Assembly (NCBI GenBank): GCA_964007475.1
Contig: OZ023274.1
Location: forward strand, 78,813,303 to 78,877,302
Direction: 5' to 3'
Origin: Hybos culiciformis
Lineage: Eukaryota > Arthropoda > Insecta > Diptera > Hybotidae
Length of the DNA: 64,000 nucleotides
Part shown: in pieces, positions 9,421-20,467 of the stretch
Position numbering within the stretch: the first letter of the stretch is position 1
Layout of the letters: each line of letters opens with the position of its first letter
The notes under the pieces: generated by a model
Seen by the model: the letters and a program-made list of their open reading frames with translations, nothing else
Told to the model about the DNA's origin: nothing
Database searches by the model: none
Made by a program: the position numbers and the translations under genes

Positions 9421-11445
9421 GATTAGTTTTTGTAACCATAATTATCGTCTAAATTTATTGAATTTCATTAAGTTGTTGATTTCGTAAGTTTCTATAAGTG
9501 AACAGTTTGTCATATTAATTAAAATCAAATTAAGCCTCACTCTATTTTAATCAGGAGAAAAATATCAAATAGTAAGGTAAGTCAGAATTAATTTACGAAA
9601 TAAAAGCAGATAAAGTAAAATAAATATTGTGCAAGTCAGTTTGGATTTATTATATATATTTGAGTTTTAAAAGAAGCACAGCACTATCGAAAGTAGAAAG
9701 TGGCATCGCTTATAAATTTTGCATATCGAATTAAGTGGAACAAAGCTTGACCATTATTAGATCTGAATTTTTTTTTATATATTTAACATTGGAACGGGAT
9801 ATTAAAACAAAAGTCAGACATTAGACAGTTAATTGAGTTTTTGCCTTCAATGACCTGGTGAATAAAACTAAAAAAGACTAATGAAGATGAAAGAATAAAC
9901 TATTTAGGAAATTAAAGATTAATTTATTTCGACAATTACTTATTTGTTTACTAACAGAAAATTTATTTAATTAAAAAAAATTTAACCTTTTATAGCTAGT
10001 ACAAGTAGCTCTCAAATGATGATATAATAATAATTATAATTATAATAAAATATTTAATAATATTAATAACAAATTTTGAATATTCAATTTATTTTAACAC
10101 TTAATTAATTTATCTTCAAAATATTGAATAATTTTCTTTGTTATGGATTGGTTTTTAGAATTTTAATTTATTCATTTCAAAACTTGTATTTCATTTTGAT
10201 ATGATTCAGAATTGGTTTTTAAATGTTCGAATTATCTATTGAATGTAAATATACAGTTTGTCTATAAAAAAATAAACATTTGAATATCATTTTAATTTTG
10301 AAAAATTTACGTCTAAATTATTGTATTTGAAAGAATTACTACATAATGTAAAAAATTAGTTTATCTATTTTTAGTAGTTGTAGTAGTAATCAAAAGTTCT
10401 AGAATAGCATTCGATACTTTATTAAAACCTAAAGTGTCAATAAACAAAAGTATTGCATTGATATATAAATAATTCGTCTATTATAACTTGAGAAACTTTC
10501 TCACATCATTCCATATTTTAAAAAAAAAATAAATAAAAATAGCAACACCAGGAAAGTTAAACATGAATCAAGGCTTAATTTAACTTTATTATTACATCCG
10601 AATTTGGAAATAGTTCTACTGAATTTCTATTGTTAAAATTTATAATCAAAATATAGCTTCTGACTCACATTCAATATGAACTATCTTAGTAGAACTATTG
10701 TCTATTATCTACTTATTAGAAAATTATTATGATGTTAGCTGATGTTATCACGAACTTGGACAAAGTTACCTCTAATTTGTTTACCATTATTATTACCTTA
10801 TGGCTCCACAAATGTAAAAAGTGCTACAATTTATTATTCAACGTTATCTAAAATTTTTTTTTTTATACAAATTCCACTTTTTTCTTGTTTTGAATGAGTT
10901 TGATTTGGTATCAGTGTATAGATTTATAAATTTATTACGTGAAAAATAAAATTCAAAGTGGCCGATTATAAAATTAGAATTTTAAAGAACTTTATTTTTA
11001 TTTACTAAAATTTAAGTTAAATTTTAAATTAATTTGAATTAGTTTGATAAGATTACTCATAACAAGCACTTGTCTTAATTTTGAACACAATTTTTTTTGT
11101 TTCTTTTCTATTAAAAGAATTTCAATTAATTTTGACATCACCAATAAAAATATAATATTTACTACTATTTATGAAAGTTATTATAATTAGTAAAAAAAAA
11201 TAAAAAATAAATAAATAAACAAATTAATGGGTTTATCATCGCACCTGCTTGGTACTAGAAAAACATTTTGAATTATTATTTTATAAAGTGTGTAAAATAT
11301 TTTATCAAAAAATTTAATTATTATTATTCTTGAGAATATTTTCACAAATTTATTGGATTTCTTATTTTATTTTGAACATTAGGAAGGAACTATTAAAAGT
11401 ATTTCAGAAGACAAAATTAAAAGGTACTGTACAGAATAATATGCT
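9421..11445. other. AT-rich intergenic stretch, nothing recognised
   Basis: No supported gene, RNA or structured repeat. Only short AT-rich runs and incidental short frames are present. Confidence 0.6.
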
Positions 11446-12062
11446 AATTAAGAAAATAAAAGATAATTACTATTTTTAATATATTATTTTTCCTACACAA
11501 ACTCAAAAGAAAGTTTAAATAATAATAAAATTTCCCCTTAAAAAAAGGAATTAAAGTTATAAATTGGCTTATCGATATTATAATAAAATTTCCCATTAAT
11601 AATATCTTATCAGTTATCCAACTTCCGATTAACGATCAACAAGACTATAATGGAAAACAAAGAGATAGGAATAATATAAACGTATAAATTACAGATATAG
11701 GTTATAAATGATAGAATTATTTTAAATCGTATTAAACTACCATTAAGAAAATAAAATAGAATTATAATATGTGTATAGCTATTATTTGTATCTGAAAAAC
11801 ATGATTTTTCTTATACGGATTAAAAAAGAAAGTTCAAATACTTATAAAATTTCCCCTTTAGAAAATTAATTGGAAAACTATATCAAAAAAAATTTTGTTA
11901 TATTTCCTTTCCGATATTAATTAATTTCTCATTAACGGAAAGCAAAGAGGTATAGGAGTAATTAATACAAAGTCTTTTGAATGTATAAATCTTTGTGAAA
12001 TAATATTATTTTACATATGCGTAGATTGTAGATGTGAACGATAGTATCATTTAAATCGTTTT
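11446..12062. repeat. Diverged tandem duplication, two units of about 300 bp
   Basis: Unit 1 (11446-11741) and unit 2 (11742 to about 12062) both begin ATTAAGAAAATAAAA. In the same order they share AAAGAAAGTT(T/C)AAAT, ATAAAATTTCCCCTT, TTCCGAT...TAACG, CAAAGAG-TAGGA and a GATAG...TTTAAATCG end. They are clearly related but heavily diverged. The pair lies 0.5-1.1 kb upstream of chitinase A. Unit 1 also has TTATC motifs (GCTTATCG, TCTTATCAG). A regulatory role is possible but not shown. Confidence 0.5.
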
Positions 12063-12599
12063 AGCGACGATAAAATTATTCTTACCGCTACATTAGCATA
12101 ATTAAAAAAAAAAAAAATTAAACATTCATAAATCAAGAAGTTAGAAAAGTCATCTAATTAAAAAAATTTCTTTAAAGAATCTCTTTCGGAAATTGGATTA
12201 GATTTTGTGTGTAGGCGAGAATTAGAATTTTCTAGCCGGGGATAATAATTAAAATTCTATATATATGTCACGGATTGTTAGTAAGTAACAAAATTAGCAA
12301 CTTCTTTAATTTTTCACTATTAAATAACTAATTAATTTAACTATAATAATGAATGATTAATTCGATTTATTTCTTTGTAGTTAATATATGTAAATTCAAA
12401 CTGATATTAATTCGGTTTTACATAAAATGGTCGCTAAAATCTTCTTTTTTTTTTAGATGATGGTTCATTGAATTGACATTACCAGCAATTATATTGGCAT
12501 ACCTTACCTACATAATATTTTTTTTTTATACGTCCTTAAGTATATATTGTTTATAAGCCAGGGTTAAACAGGACTATCTTAAAGTAAAATTGATCAAAC

Positions 12600-14627
12600 A
12601 TGAAATTAGTTTTTCTCAGTTTAGTAATAATTGTAGTGACAAAATGTGTTTCTTCTGAAAATAGTAAGTTAAATTGAAAGGTAAAACTTTATGTTAGCAA
12701 GAGTATTTGTTTCGATTATTGTTTCAATAACTATAATTTTGAAATTCTTTATTTTTAATCATTCATCAATCTCGAGCTTTCGATTTAAAAATTTTGAGAA
12801 CTTGATCATAATGCGTTATTGAAGCTATCATAACTTAAATTCATAAAACTTCGGAGCATGGTAGAAAATATCTTTAACATTCTTTTGTCAAATAAAGGAA
12901 ATTTTTAATTTTTATAAAAGAAAATCATTCTACTTCTGTTTCTGACATTATTATTTTAAAATTGCATGTATAAATGTATATGCACACAAAGTGAAATGCA
13001 TTTGAAATTGTTTTTAGATACGAAGCCCTATTAATAAAAAAATCTTTCCAATTAATTAAAAAATATTTTTTTAGAAAAAGTGGTATGTTATCATGGTACA
13101 TGGTCTACATATAGACCTGGAGATGGAAAATTTGATGTTACTGATATTGATCCAACATTATGTACACATTTAATTTATACATTTTTTGGAATAAAAGGAA
13201 ATGGTGAGTTTCGCATACTTGATGCTTACTTAGATTTAGAAGAAAATTGGGGACGAGGTAATATCAGGAAATTCAACGACTTAAAACAATTAAATCCAAA
13301 TCTAAAAACTTTGGCTGCTGTTGGCGGTTGGAATGAAGGTTCCCGAAAATTTTCTGAAACAGCAAAAGATCCCGCAAAAAGAGAGAGGTTCATTAAATCA
13401 GCGGTTGCATTTATTTTGAAACATGGTTTTGATGGTTTAGACATGGATTGGGAATATCCTGCTCAACGTGATGGAGACCAAAATGTCGATAAAGAAAATT
13501 TTGTAATATTTCTTAGAGAACTAAAACAAGAGTGAGTAAAAAATTAATTGGAATTAATTCATGAAATTTACATTTGGTACTATTTTTTTTAAAGGCTAAC
13601 CCAGCACAATCTTATTCTAACAGCTGCTGTATCGTCAGCGGAATTTTCCGCCTCTTTATCGTATAATGTCAAAGAAATTTCCAAATATTTAGATTTTATA
13701 AGCGTAATGGCTTATGATTTGCATGGTGCTTGGGACGAGAAAATTGGTGTAAATGCACCTTTATATGCTGGTTCTGCAGATGTAAGCGATAAGGAAAAAC
13801 AGTTGAATGTAAATGCCTCAATTTCGTACTGGCTGAATGAAGGTGCACCAGCTAATAAAATTATTTTAGGATTACCATTTTATGGAAGAACCTTTACTCT
13901 CAGCGATCCTCAACAAACTAGTATTGGTAGCCGGCGAAGTGGCAAAGGACAAGCAGGAAAATATACTAGAGAACTAGGCTTTATTGGATATAATGAATTA
14001 TGCGAACAATTTAAAGATAAAGATTGGATAATCGAGTGGGAGCCAAAACAAATGGTGCCTTACGCATATAAAGGTAATTCACTTAAAAAGATTGGGCAAT
14101 ATTTTCTATATAACTAATATTAAATTGTAGGTAATCAATGGGTTGGATATGATAATGAAAAAAGTGTAGAGCTGAAAGTTCGGTATGCAAATGAAATGAA
14201 ATTGGGAGGAATAATGTTATGGTCGATTGAAACAGATGATTTTAGAGGCACTTGTGGAGAAAAATATCCCTTATTAAAGAAAATCGTCAAGGTGTTGGGT
14301 AATAGAGCTTTCTCAAAAAGTTCAATACGAACCACCACCACTTCAATAGTTTCAACAAAACAATCAATTGTGTCATCAAATCTACCAACAATTTCATCAA
14401 CATTACTACCATCAACAGTTTTACCAAAGAAAAAAGTTGAAGCGCCACCAAAATTAAAGTGCAAACCAGACGACAAAAGAAGTAACAGAGATTCGCAGGA
14501 TTGTTCAAAGTTTTATATTTGTAATCTGGGTCAAAGAACAGAATTCCAATGCCCAACACCTTTACTGTTCGATTTAAAAATTCTATCTTGTAATTATCCA
14601 GAAAAAGTTAATTGTAAAAAAAATTAA
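12600..14627 (+). CDS. Secreted GH18 chitinase with CBM14 domain (copy A)
   Basis: Exons 12600-12663, 13075-13531, 13595-14073 and 14131-14627 join to 498 residues. Residues 1-20 are a signal peptide (MKLVFLSLVIIVVTKCVSS). The GH18 barrel follows, with KTLAAVGGW, the catalytic motif FDGLDMDWEYP (proton donor E148) and MAYDLHGAW all intact. A Ser/Thr-rich linker of about 50 residues, rich in TTTTS and STLLPST, leads to a six-cysteine CBM14 peritrophin-A-like domain (CKPDD to VNCKKN). It would hydrolyse chitin outside the cell. Its size and layout fit the insect group IV, mostly gut-expressed chitinases; this grouping is inferred. A is the most diverged of the four copies, especially in the linker, which is Pro-rich in B-D. 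Intron phases (1, 2, 1) match B, C and D. Confidence 0.93.
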
Positions 14628-14960
14628 TAAAAATTATACGTTGAACATATTTATCTTAGAATCTTAATTCTTTATTTTACCAGATTTATATTATATTTAA
14701 TATTGTTAAAAATTATAATAATGTCTATTCGTAGTAGTAAAATTTAAAATTTTATATCATTGTTCGAAAAGTAAAGTCAAAAAGAGAATTATAATTAGAT
14801 CTGCATAATGTATAAACTTTATTTCTTTTTTAAAAAATAGAAAGTGAATTTAATAATTACGATAATATTGTGTATTTGTAAATTCTATATTAATCATAAG
14901 TATAATCCATATTTTTGGATCAAACTATTATATAAATAGTTTTAAAGTAAGTTATACGGC

Positions 14961-15342
14961 GTTCAAACAGGCCCAAAATTATATAGTTTAAGCTTAAACT
15001 AGTGTAGTTTTGGTTTCTACCATACAAAATTTCTGTAGTTAGTTACACCAGTTTAAGCTAAAACTACTTATTAAAACTAGAAAATGAAAGCAGTAAGCAA
15101 AAGTGAAATCAATTATTTGTAATAAATTACAGCATAATCTATGTAATATGGTCGGGCAAAATAAAATATGTGGTGAAAAACTAAAAAAAAATTTCTTCTC
15201 ATACAAAAAAATCATAATAAAAAATTTAAACAATAACAAAAAAATTTTTAGTTGACAAAATAACACTAGTTTAAATTTATTTTATATCTGAACGGTTTGC
15301 TTAAACTACAAAATTATATAGTTTAAATTTTGATATTTGAAC
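14961..15342. mobile_element. Degenerate MITE-like element between chitinases A and B
   Basis: It begins GTTCAAACAGGCCC and ends with the complement of GTTCAAATA. Inside it repeats AAAATTATATAGTTTAA in direct orientation near both ends and has inverted AAACTAGTGT / ACACTAGTTT pairs. No coding frame or target-site duplication is visible. The boundaries are uncertain. Confidence 0.4.
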
Positions 15343-15627
15343 ATGATATTAGTTATATTTTATTCGTTTATTTTGAATAAAACATGTTTCAAAAAAAATA
15401 TTTTTATTCCTCGATAATTATGTTTATAATTTATTGGTTAACAATTTTTATTCATGAAATGACGTATTTATGTCTAATTAAATATTTTATTATATTGTTA
15501 TCAAAAACGTGTATGACATATGTATCCTCGTACAAAGATAATAAGAAATTCATAAGGTCATAATAAAAAATATTTATATCATTTCCGATAGCATGAAATT
15601 TAAAATATATGTAGAGCTATCTTTTCA

Positions 15628-15728
15628 GATAATGAATACTTTCTTTTTATCAATACTAAAAATTAGGTATTTCTCTAATTTTTTTTTTATCTTATCAATT
15701 TCTTATCATCTAATCTTATCGACTTATC
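15628..15728 (+). promoter_or_regulatory. GATA-motif cluster upstream of chitinase B
   Basis: TTATC (GATAA on the minus strand) occurs at about 15647, 15687, 15692, 15703, 15716 and 15724, with AGATAA near 15627. Five of these lie within 42 bp. The cluster is 60-160 bp upstream of the TATA box. GATA factors drive many insect midgut genes, so gut expression is a reasonable inference. Confidence 0.5.
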
Positions 15729-15785
15729 GTTTTTTTGTTAGTACCTAAACCTATTGTTTTTGTTTTTTTATGTCGAAATACAAAG

Positions 15786-15792
15786 TATAAAA
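15786..15792 (+). promoter_or_regulatory. TATA box of chitinase B
   Basis: TATAAAA in AGTATAAAATGCTG, 74 nt before the ATG at 15866. The spacing allows a short leader of about 45 nt. Confidence 0.55.
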
Positions 15793-15865
15793 TGCTGAAC
15801 TTTTTAAATATTAAATTATTAATTTCAAAACTTCGACTGATCGTGAAGTAAATAAATATATTAAA

Positions 15866-17551
15866 ATGAAATTAGTTTTATTAAGCTTGGTAGCAATTTT
15901 GGCTACAGTTACAATTGCTGAAGAAAGTAAGAGAATTATAACCACTTTTTATTTTACAATTTGAACGTCAATTTGACTATAAAAAAGAAATTGGTTTTTG
16001 AAAAAAATTTAATTGTATCCAACTCTAATAGAATTTTCTTTTCCTTTAGAAAAAGTCGTTTGTTATCATGGAACATGGTCAACATACAGACCTGGAGATG
16101 GAAAATTTGATGTTACTGATATTGATCCAACATTATGTACTCATTTAATTTATACCTTTTTCGGGATTAAAGAAGATGGTGAATTCCGCGTAATTGATGC
16201 TTATTTGGATTTAGAAGAAAACTGGGGAAGAGGAAACGTTAAGAAATTTAACGATTTAAAACAAATAAATCCAAATTTGAAAACTTTGGCTGCTGTTGGT
16301 GGTTGGAATGAAGGTTCACGAAAATTTTCGGAGGCAGCAAAAGATCCCGCAAAAAGGCAAAAATTCATTCAATCATCTATTGAGTTTATTTTGAAACATG
16401 GTTTTGATGGTTTAGACATGGATTGGGAATATCCTGCTCAACGTGATGGTGATCCACAAGTTGACAAAGAGAATTTCGTCATATTATTGAAAGAATTGAA
16501 AGAAGAGTAAGTTAAAAATTATAATGTTATTCGGGAAAGCTTAGATTTAACGCTGATTTATTGTTTTTTTGTTACAGATTAAGCAAACATAATTTACTTT
16601 TAACTGCTGCTGTTGCTTCAGCCGAGTTTTCATCATCATTATCATATAATATCAAAGAAGTATCAAAATATTTAGACTTCATTAATGTTATGGCTTATGA
16701 TTTGCATGGAGCTTGGGATGAGAAAATTGGAATCAACGCACCTTTATATGCTGGACCTGAAGATATTTCTGAAAGTGAAAAGCAATTAAATGTGTACGCA
16801 TCAATTTCTTATTGGATTAATCAAGGAGCACCAGCTGAAAAAATCATTTTGGGTGTACCGTTATATGGACGTTCATATACTTTAAGCGATCCAAAACAAA
16901 CTAGTGTTGGCAGTCGTCGTAATGGCCCTGGTCAAGCTGGGAAATACACCAGGGAACCTGGTATGTTGGGCTACAATGAACTATGTGAACAATTAAAAAC
17001 TGAAGACTGGGTTAAGGAATGGGAACCAACACAATTAGTACCTTTCGCTCACAAAGGTTAATATTCATCAATTATATTAAATAAAAATTAAATATTAAAG
17101 TTTTTTTGTTTATATTTTAGGTAATCAATGGGTTGGCTATGATGACGAACAAAGTGTAGAATTAAAAGTTCGCTTTGCAAATGAAATGAAACTTGGAGGA
17201 ATTATGGTTTGGTCAGTAGAAACTGATGATTTCAGAGGCGTTTGCGGTGTGAAATATCCATTATTAAGAAAAATTAACGAAGTTTTGGGTAATGGAAATT
17301 TGCCAAAACCTCCACCAACTACTTCTGTTCCACCACCAACGGAAAAACCAACAATTCCTCCAGCAACAACTCCTCGTCCACCAAGTGAAAATTGTGATAC
17401 AGATGGTACCTTTAGAAACCCACAAGATTGTACAAAATTCTATGTTTGTTCTCATGGACAGCGCACAGATTTCGATTGTCCCCCACCATTAATGTTCGAT
17501 GAAACTATTATGACATGTAATTGGCCAGATCAAGTTGATTGTTCAAATTAA
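15866..17551 (+). CDS. Secreted GH18 chitinase with CBM14 domain (copy B)
   Basis: Exons 15866-15926, 16050-16506, 16578-17056 and 17121-17551 join to 475 residues. It starts with the signal peptide MKLVLLSLVAILATVTIAEE. The GH18 domain carries KTLAAVGGW, FDGLDMDWEYP (catalytic E147) and MAYDLHGAW. A Pro/Thr linker (KPPPTTSVPPPTEKPT) leads to a six-cysteine CBM14 domain ending VDCSN. Exons 2 and 3 have exactly the same lengths as in A, C and D (457 and 479 nt), so the family arose by whole-gene duplication. B is closer to C/D than to A. The product should be an active secreted endochitinase of gut or ecdysial type. An AATAAA lies at 17619. Confidence 0.93.
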
Positions 17552-17618
17552 ATTTATTACAGCTATAATATTAATTTTTAGTTTTAAATAGTTAAGTTTT
17601 TAATTCAAGAAAAAGCGA

Positions 17619-17624
17619 ATAAAT
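17619..17624 (+). terminator. Poly(A) signal AATAAA for chitinase B
   Basis: Canonical hexamer 68 nt after the stop codon. Confidence 0.5.
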
Positions 17625-17943
17625 AATCACATACTATACTTATGTATATATGAATAACAAAATATATATATATTTTTTTATTTTTTCTATTTATCCATCT
17701 CAAAAATAATTGTGAAGAACACGAAGGAACCTCACAAATTAATCATCATTCAAAAAAAGGATGTTAAGCTCTCTATAACTTATTCAATTACTTTGAGATA
17801 TTTTTCAACCAAAGAGGAGTTTTATTAAAAAAAAATAAATTCATAAATAAAATGCTTAAAAACTTAATTTTTAATCAGAATAAATATTAAATTATATAGT
17901 TTTAAATGAGCTAAAAATGAACATAGGGAACGAAAATTTTTCT

Positions 17944-18038
17944 ATAGAATAGACAAAGAGCTAGAAACTGCCAGACTTACATTATTTAATTTGTTAGAAT
18001 GACGTTGGTCTAGCAGTTCCAAGCTCTTAGTATTCTAT
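17944..18038. ncRNA. Imperfect 95-nt hairpin, miRNA-precursor-like
   Basis: The 5' arm (17944-17976, ATAGAATAGACAAAGAGCTA then AACTGCCAGAC) pairs with the 3' arm (18007-18038, GGTCTAGCAGTTCCAAGC then TTAGTATTCTAT). Together they form a stem of about 30 bp with small bulges, closed by a loop of about 30 nt. This is the size and shape of a metazoan pre-miRNA. I do not recognise a known mature miRNA in either arm. A small MITE remnant would look similar. Confidence 0.3.
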
Positions 18039-18893
18039 CTTATTTTAGATCTTAAACTTTTATATACTACAAAAGTAATATATTTTTCGAACCAACGTAA
18101 GTTAATTGAGCTTGAAGAAAGAAAAAATCTAAAAGCGATTAATTTAACAGCAAATGATTTAAAACAAAATTTTAAAGTATTTTAAATCATTTGCGCCATC
18201 GCCGAAGACTTTTAGGACTCCTGGCATTAAATGACTTAGTCAGATGAATGAATAAAAAGAAATACATACTTTGTTTTGCTTTGTAGTTAATTGGAAAGTT
18301 GAGATGAACCTAAAAAAAGTAAAGTGAAATATTTAACTACAACAAAAGAAAATTGTACAAATCTAAATTAATTTGTGATACATTTAACACTTTTTTCACA
18401 TCAGTATTAAACATTCTTGTAGCCAAGTGATCGAATTTATTATTTTACTAATTAATTCTTTATGTAAAGAAATTAAATTATCTCCCAAAGTGAACAACTC
18501 GTGGTAACTTAATTACACTTTATTTGATTTCAAAACGACATAAAGTCAATGGAAACTTCAGAAATAAAATAGTTTAATTTTCAAATTATCTTTTCATCCT
18601 TATGATGATGATGATTTTCTCACTTATTTTGTCGCAGGAAGGAACAAAAATAATCTTGAAGAAGCTTAGATCATTGTAAAATTAAAAAAAAAAAACTGTA
18701 ATACACACATAAAATCAAACTTTATCAAAATATCCAACTTGTTTATAGAAACATGGATACATTTGATAAATTCCAGAAATGAAAATATAAATTTGTAAGA
18801 ATACAGCAATTGATCAGCAGATTTCTTACTCCTTGTGCATTTACGCCAGGATAATTGAGATAATTCCTAAATATAATATTATATACCTATTAC

Positions 18894-19140
18894 CTTTTTC
18901 TGTGGGGGGTGCCTTAATCTAAAGAGACATAACATAAATTGAGGTTATGTCGCTTTTAAAGCGCGGGGCGCGGATGGCGCTGTTGTGCGCGCGACGGCCT
19001 CGCTCCGACTTTAAATAAATTTATTTTATGACACTTTCAGAAAACGACATAACATAAATTGATGTTATGTCGCTTTGAAAGCGACATAACCTCAATTTAT
19101 GTTATGTCTCTTTAGATTAAGGCACCCCCCCTTTTTCTGT
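18894..19140. mobile_element. Foldback MITE with 10-bp target-site duplication and GC-rich core
   Basis: The element proper is 18904-19130, bounded by GGGGGGTGCCTTAATCTAAA and its exact reverse complement, with inverted repeats of about 50 bp. The direct repeat CTTTTTCTGT (18894-18903 and 19131-19140) is a 10-bp target-site duplication, in the range of Mutator-like elements. The AT-rich arms, themselves palindromic (GACATAAC...GTTATGTC), occur three times: near 18926-18957, 19047-19077 and 19078-19108. The last two form a tight hairpin. The centre (18961-19010) is very GC-rich (GCGCGGGGCGCGG; GTGCGCGCGACGGCC). There is no coding frame, so it is non-autonomous. Confidence 0.8.
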
Positions 19141-20279
19141 AGTTTATTGCTTTCTTTCGTTTTTTTAATTATAAAAATATAAACCTGTCATGTCATTTAG
19201 GATTAATTTCAATTTACTTTACGTTGTTCTGGTGTCAAACTCGAAAAAAGACATAAGATCGACATAAGATCAATTTTTAATTTATGTCTCATTTGCAAGA
19301 AATATAAAACTTAACGTCGTTTTGAAATTGAAAAAGAAAAGTTAAAACAAAAGCAAATTTATAATATAAGAATATAAGAAAATTTGTTGGTCAAATATTT
19401 AAATTTTATGTTTTTTCAGGAGCACAAAATTTGAAAATGCCTAAGTAATTATTTTACCTTCAGAAATAGGTAACGTATTATTTCTATATTTCATCTTCAT
19501 ATTCATTAAATGTTTGGAAATTAAATATTTTCGGTTGAAATAGAGAAACTTTGTAGTCACCGTATTAAATGTTTTACGGCTTTTTAGTTTTGATCTCCGA
19601 GGACAATTAGAGCAAACCAATTGTGTCAAAACACTTGACCCAAACAAGTTTAGTCCATATTATGTAACAATTAAACCATGTGCGAAATTGATGTCAAACA
19701 CTTGATTAACAAAAACTGAATTGTTGTTTTTTGACACTTTGCTTTTGGATAATTTGAATATACATTATTATATCAGTTTATTAATAATAAATATATAATG
19801 TTCAAAATTTTATAAACTTTGTTTGTTTAACTTAAATCTAAAATTATTCTGTTTTATAGTAATTCAGTTGCACACATTTTTAATTATTCAACTAGTTTGA
19901 CCATTCAATAACTCAAGTTTTTAACCACTTATGTTTTAAAGAGATTTAGTTCAGTAAATTTTTTTTAAAAGATATTTGTTGGACATATCATCATCATTGA
20001 TTTCTGGTATTATTAGACTTCGGAGAAGTTATCACGTAGAATATTGTGGTTATAAATAGAAATTTATAATATTATTCGGCTGATATTCAATTTGAAAAAT
20101 ATATGATTATTAGTATATTGAAAATTTTGCGATTGTGATTTTTAAGAGCATATATTTATCAGTGTTTAAAGTGCATGATTAAAAAAATAATTAATTAGGA
20201 TAAGTTTTTTAAAAAAAATTTATATTCCCTCATATATATAATATAATTTATTGCATAAAAATTTAGTACCGTCATAAGA
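19141..20279. other. AT-rich intergenic stretch before chitinase C
   Basis: No gene found. A short GACATAAGATC direct duplication near 19249-19272 echoes the arm motif of the neighbouring MITE and may be a relic of it. Confidence 0.4.
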
Positions 20280-20353
20280 TTATCTAATAATTATTATTTC
20301 TCGAATTTTCTTATCATAAAAAAAACCGTTTCTTATCAATATTTATTTTTATC
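20280..20353 (+). promoter_or_regulatory. GATA-motif cluster upstream of chitinase C
   Basis: TTATC at about 20280, 20311, 20333 and 20349, ending about 45 bp before the TATA box. The two proximal sites are shared with copy D (27028-27050 on the opposite strand). Confidence 0.45.
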
Positions 20354-20396
20354 GTTTTTGAGTATTTTGTTTATTTTCTCTTTAATAAAGATTTAG

Positions 20397-20403
20397 TATA
20401 AAT
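20397..20403 (+). promoter_or_regulatory. TATA box of chitinase C
   Basis: TATAAAT in TTTAGTATAAATAACT, 65 nt before the ATG. The identical element is present in copy D. Confidence 0.55.
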
Positions 20404-20467
20404 AACTAAACAATTGGAAATTAAAATTTATTATTTCTTCTTTGATTTATCGAAAAGTAAATAAAAA

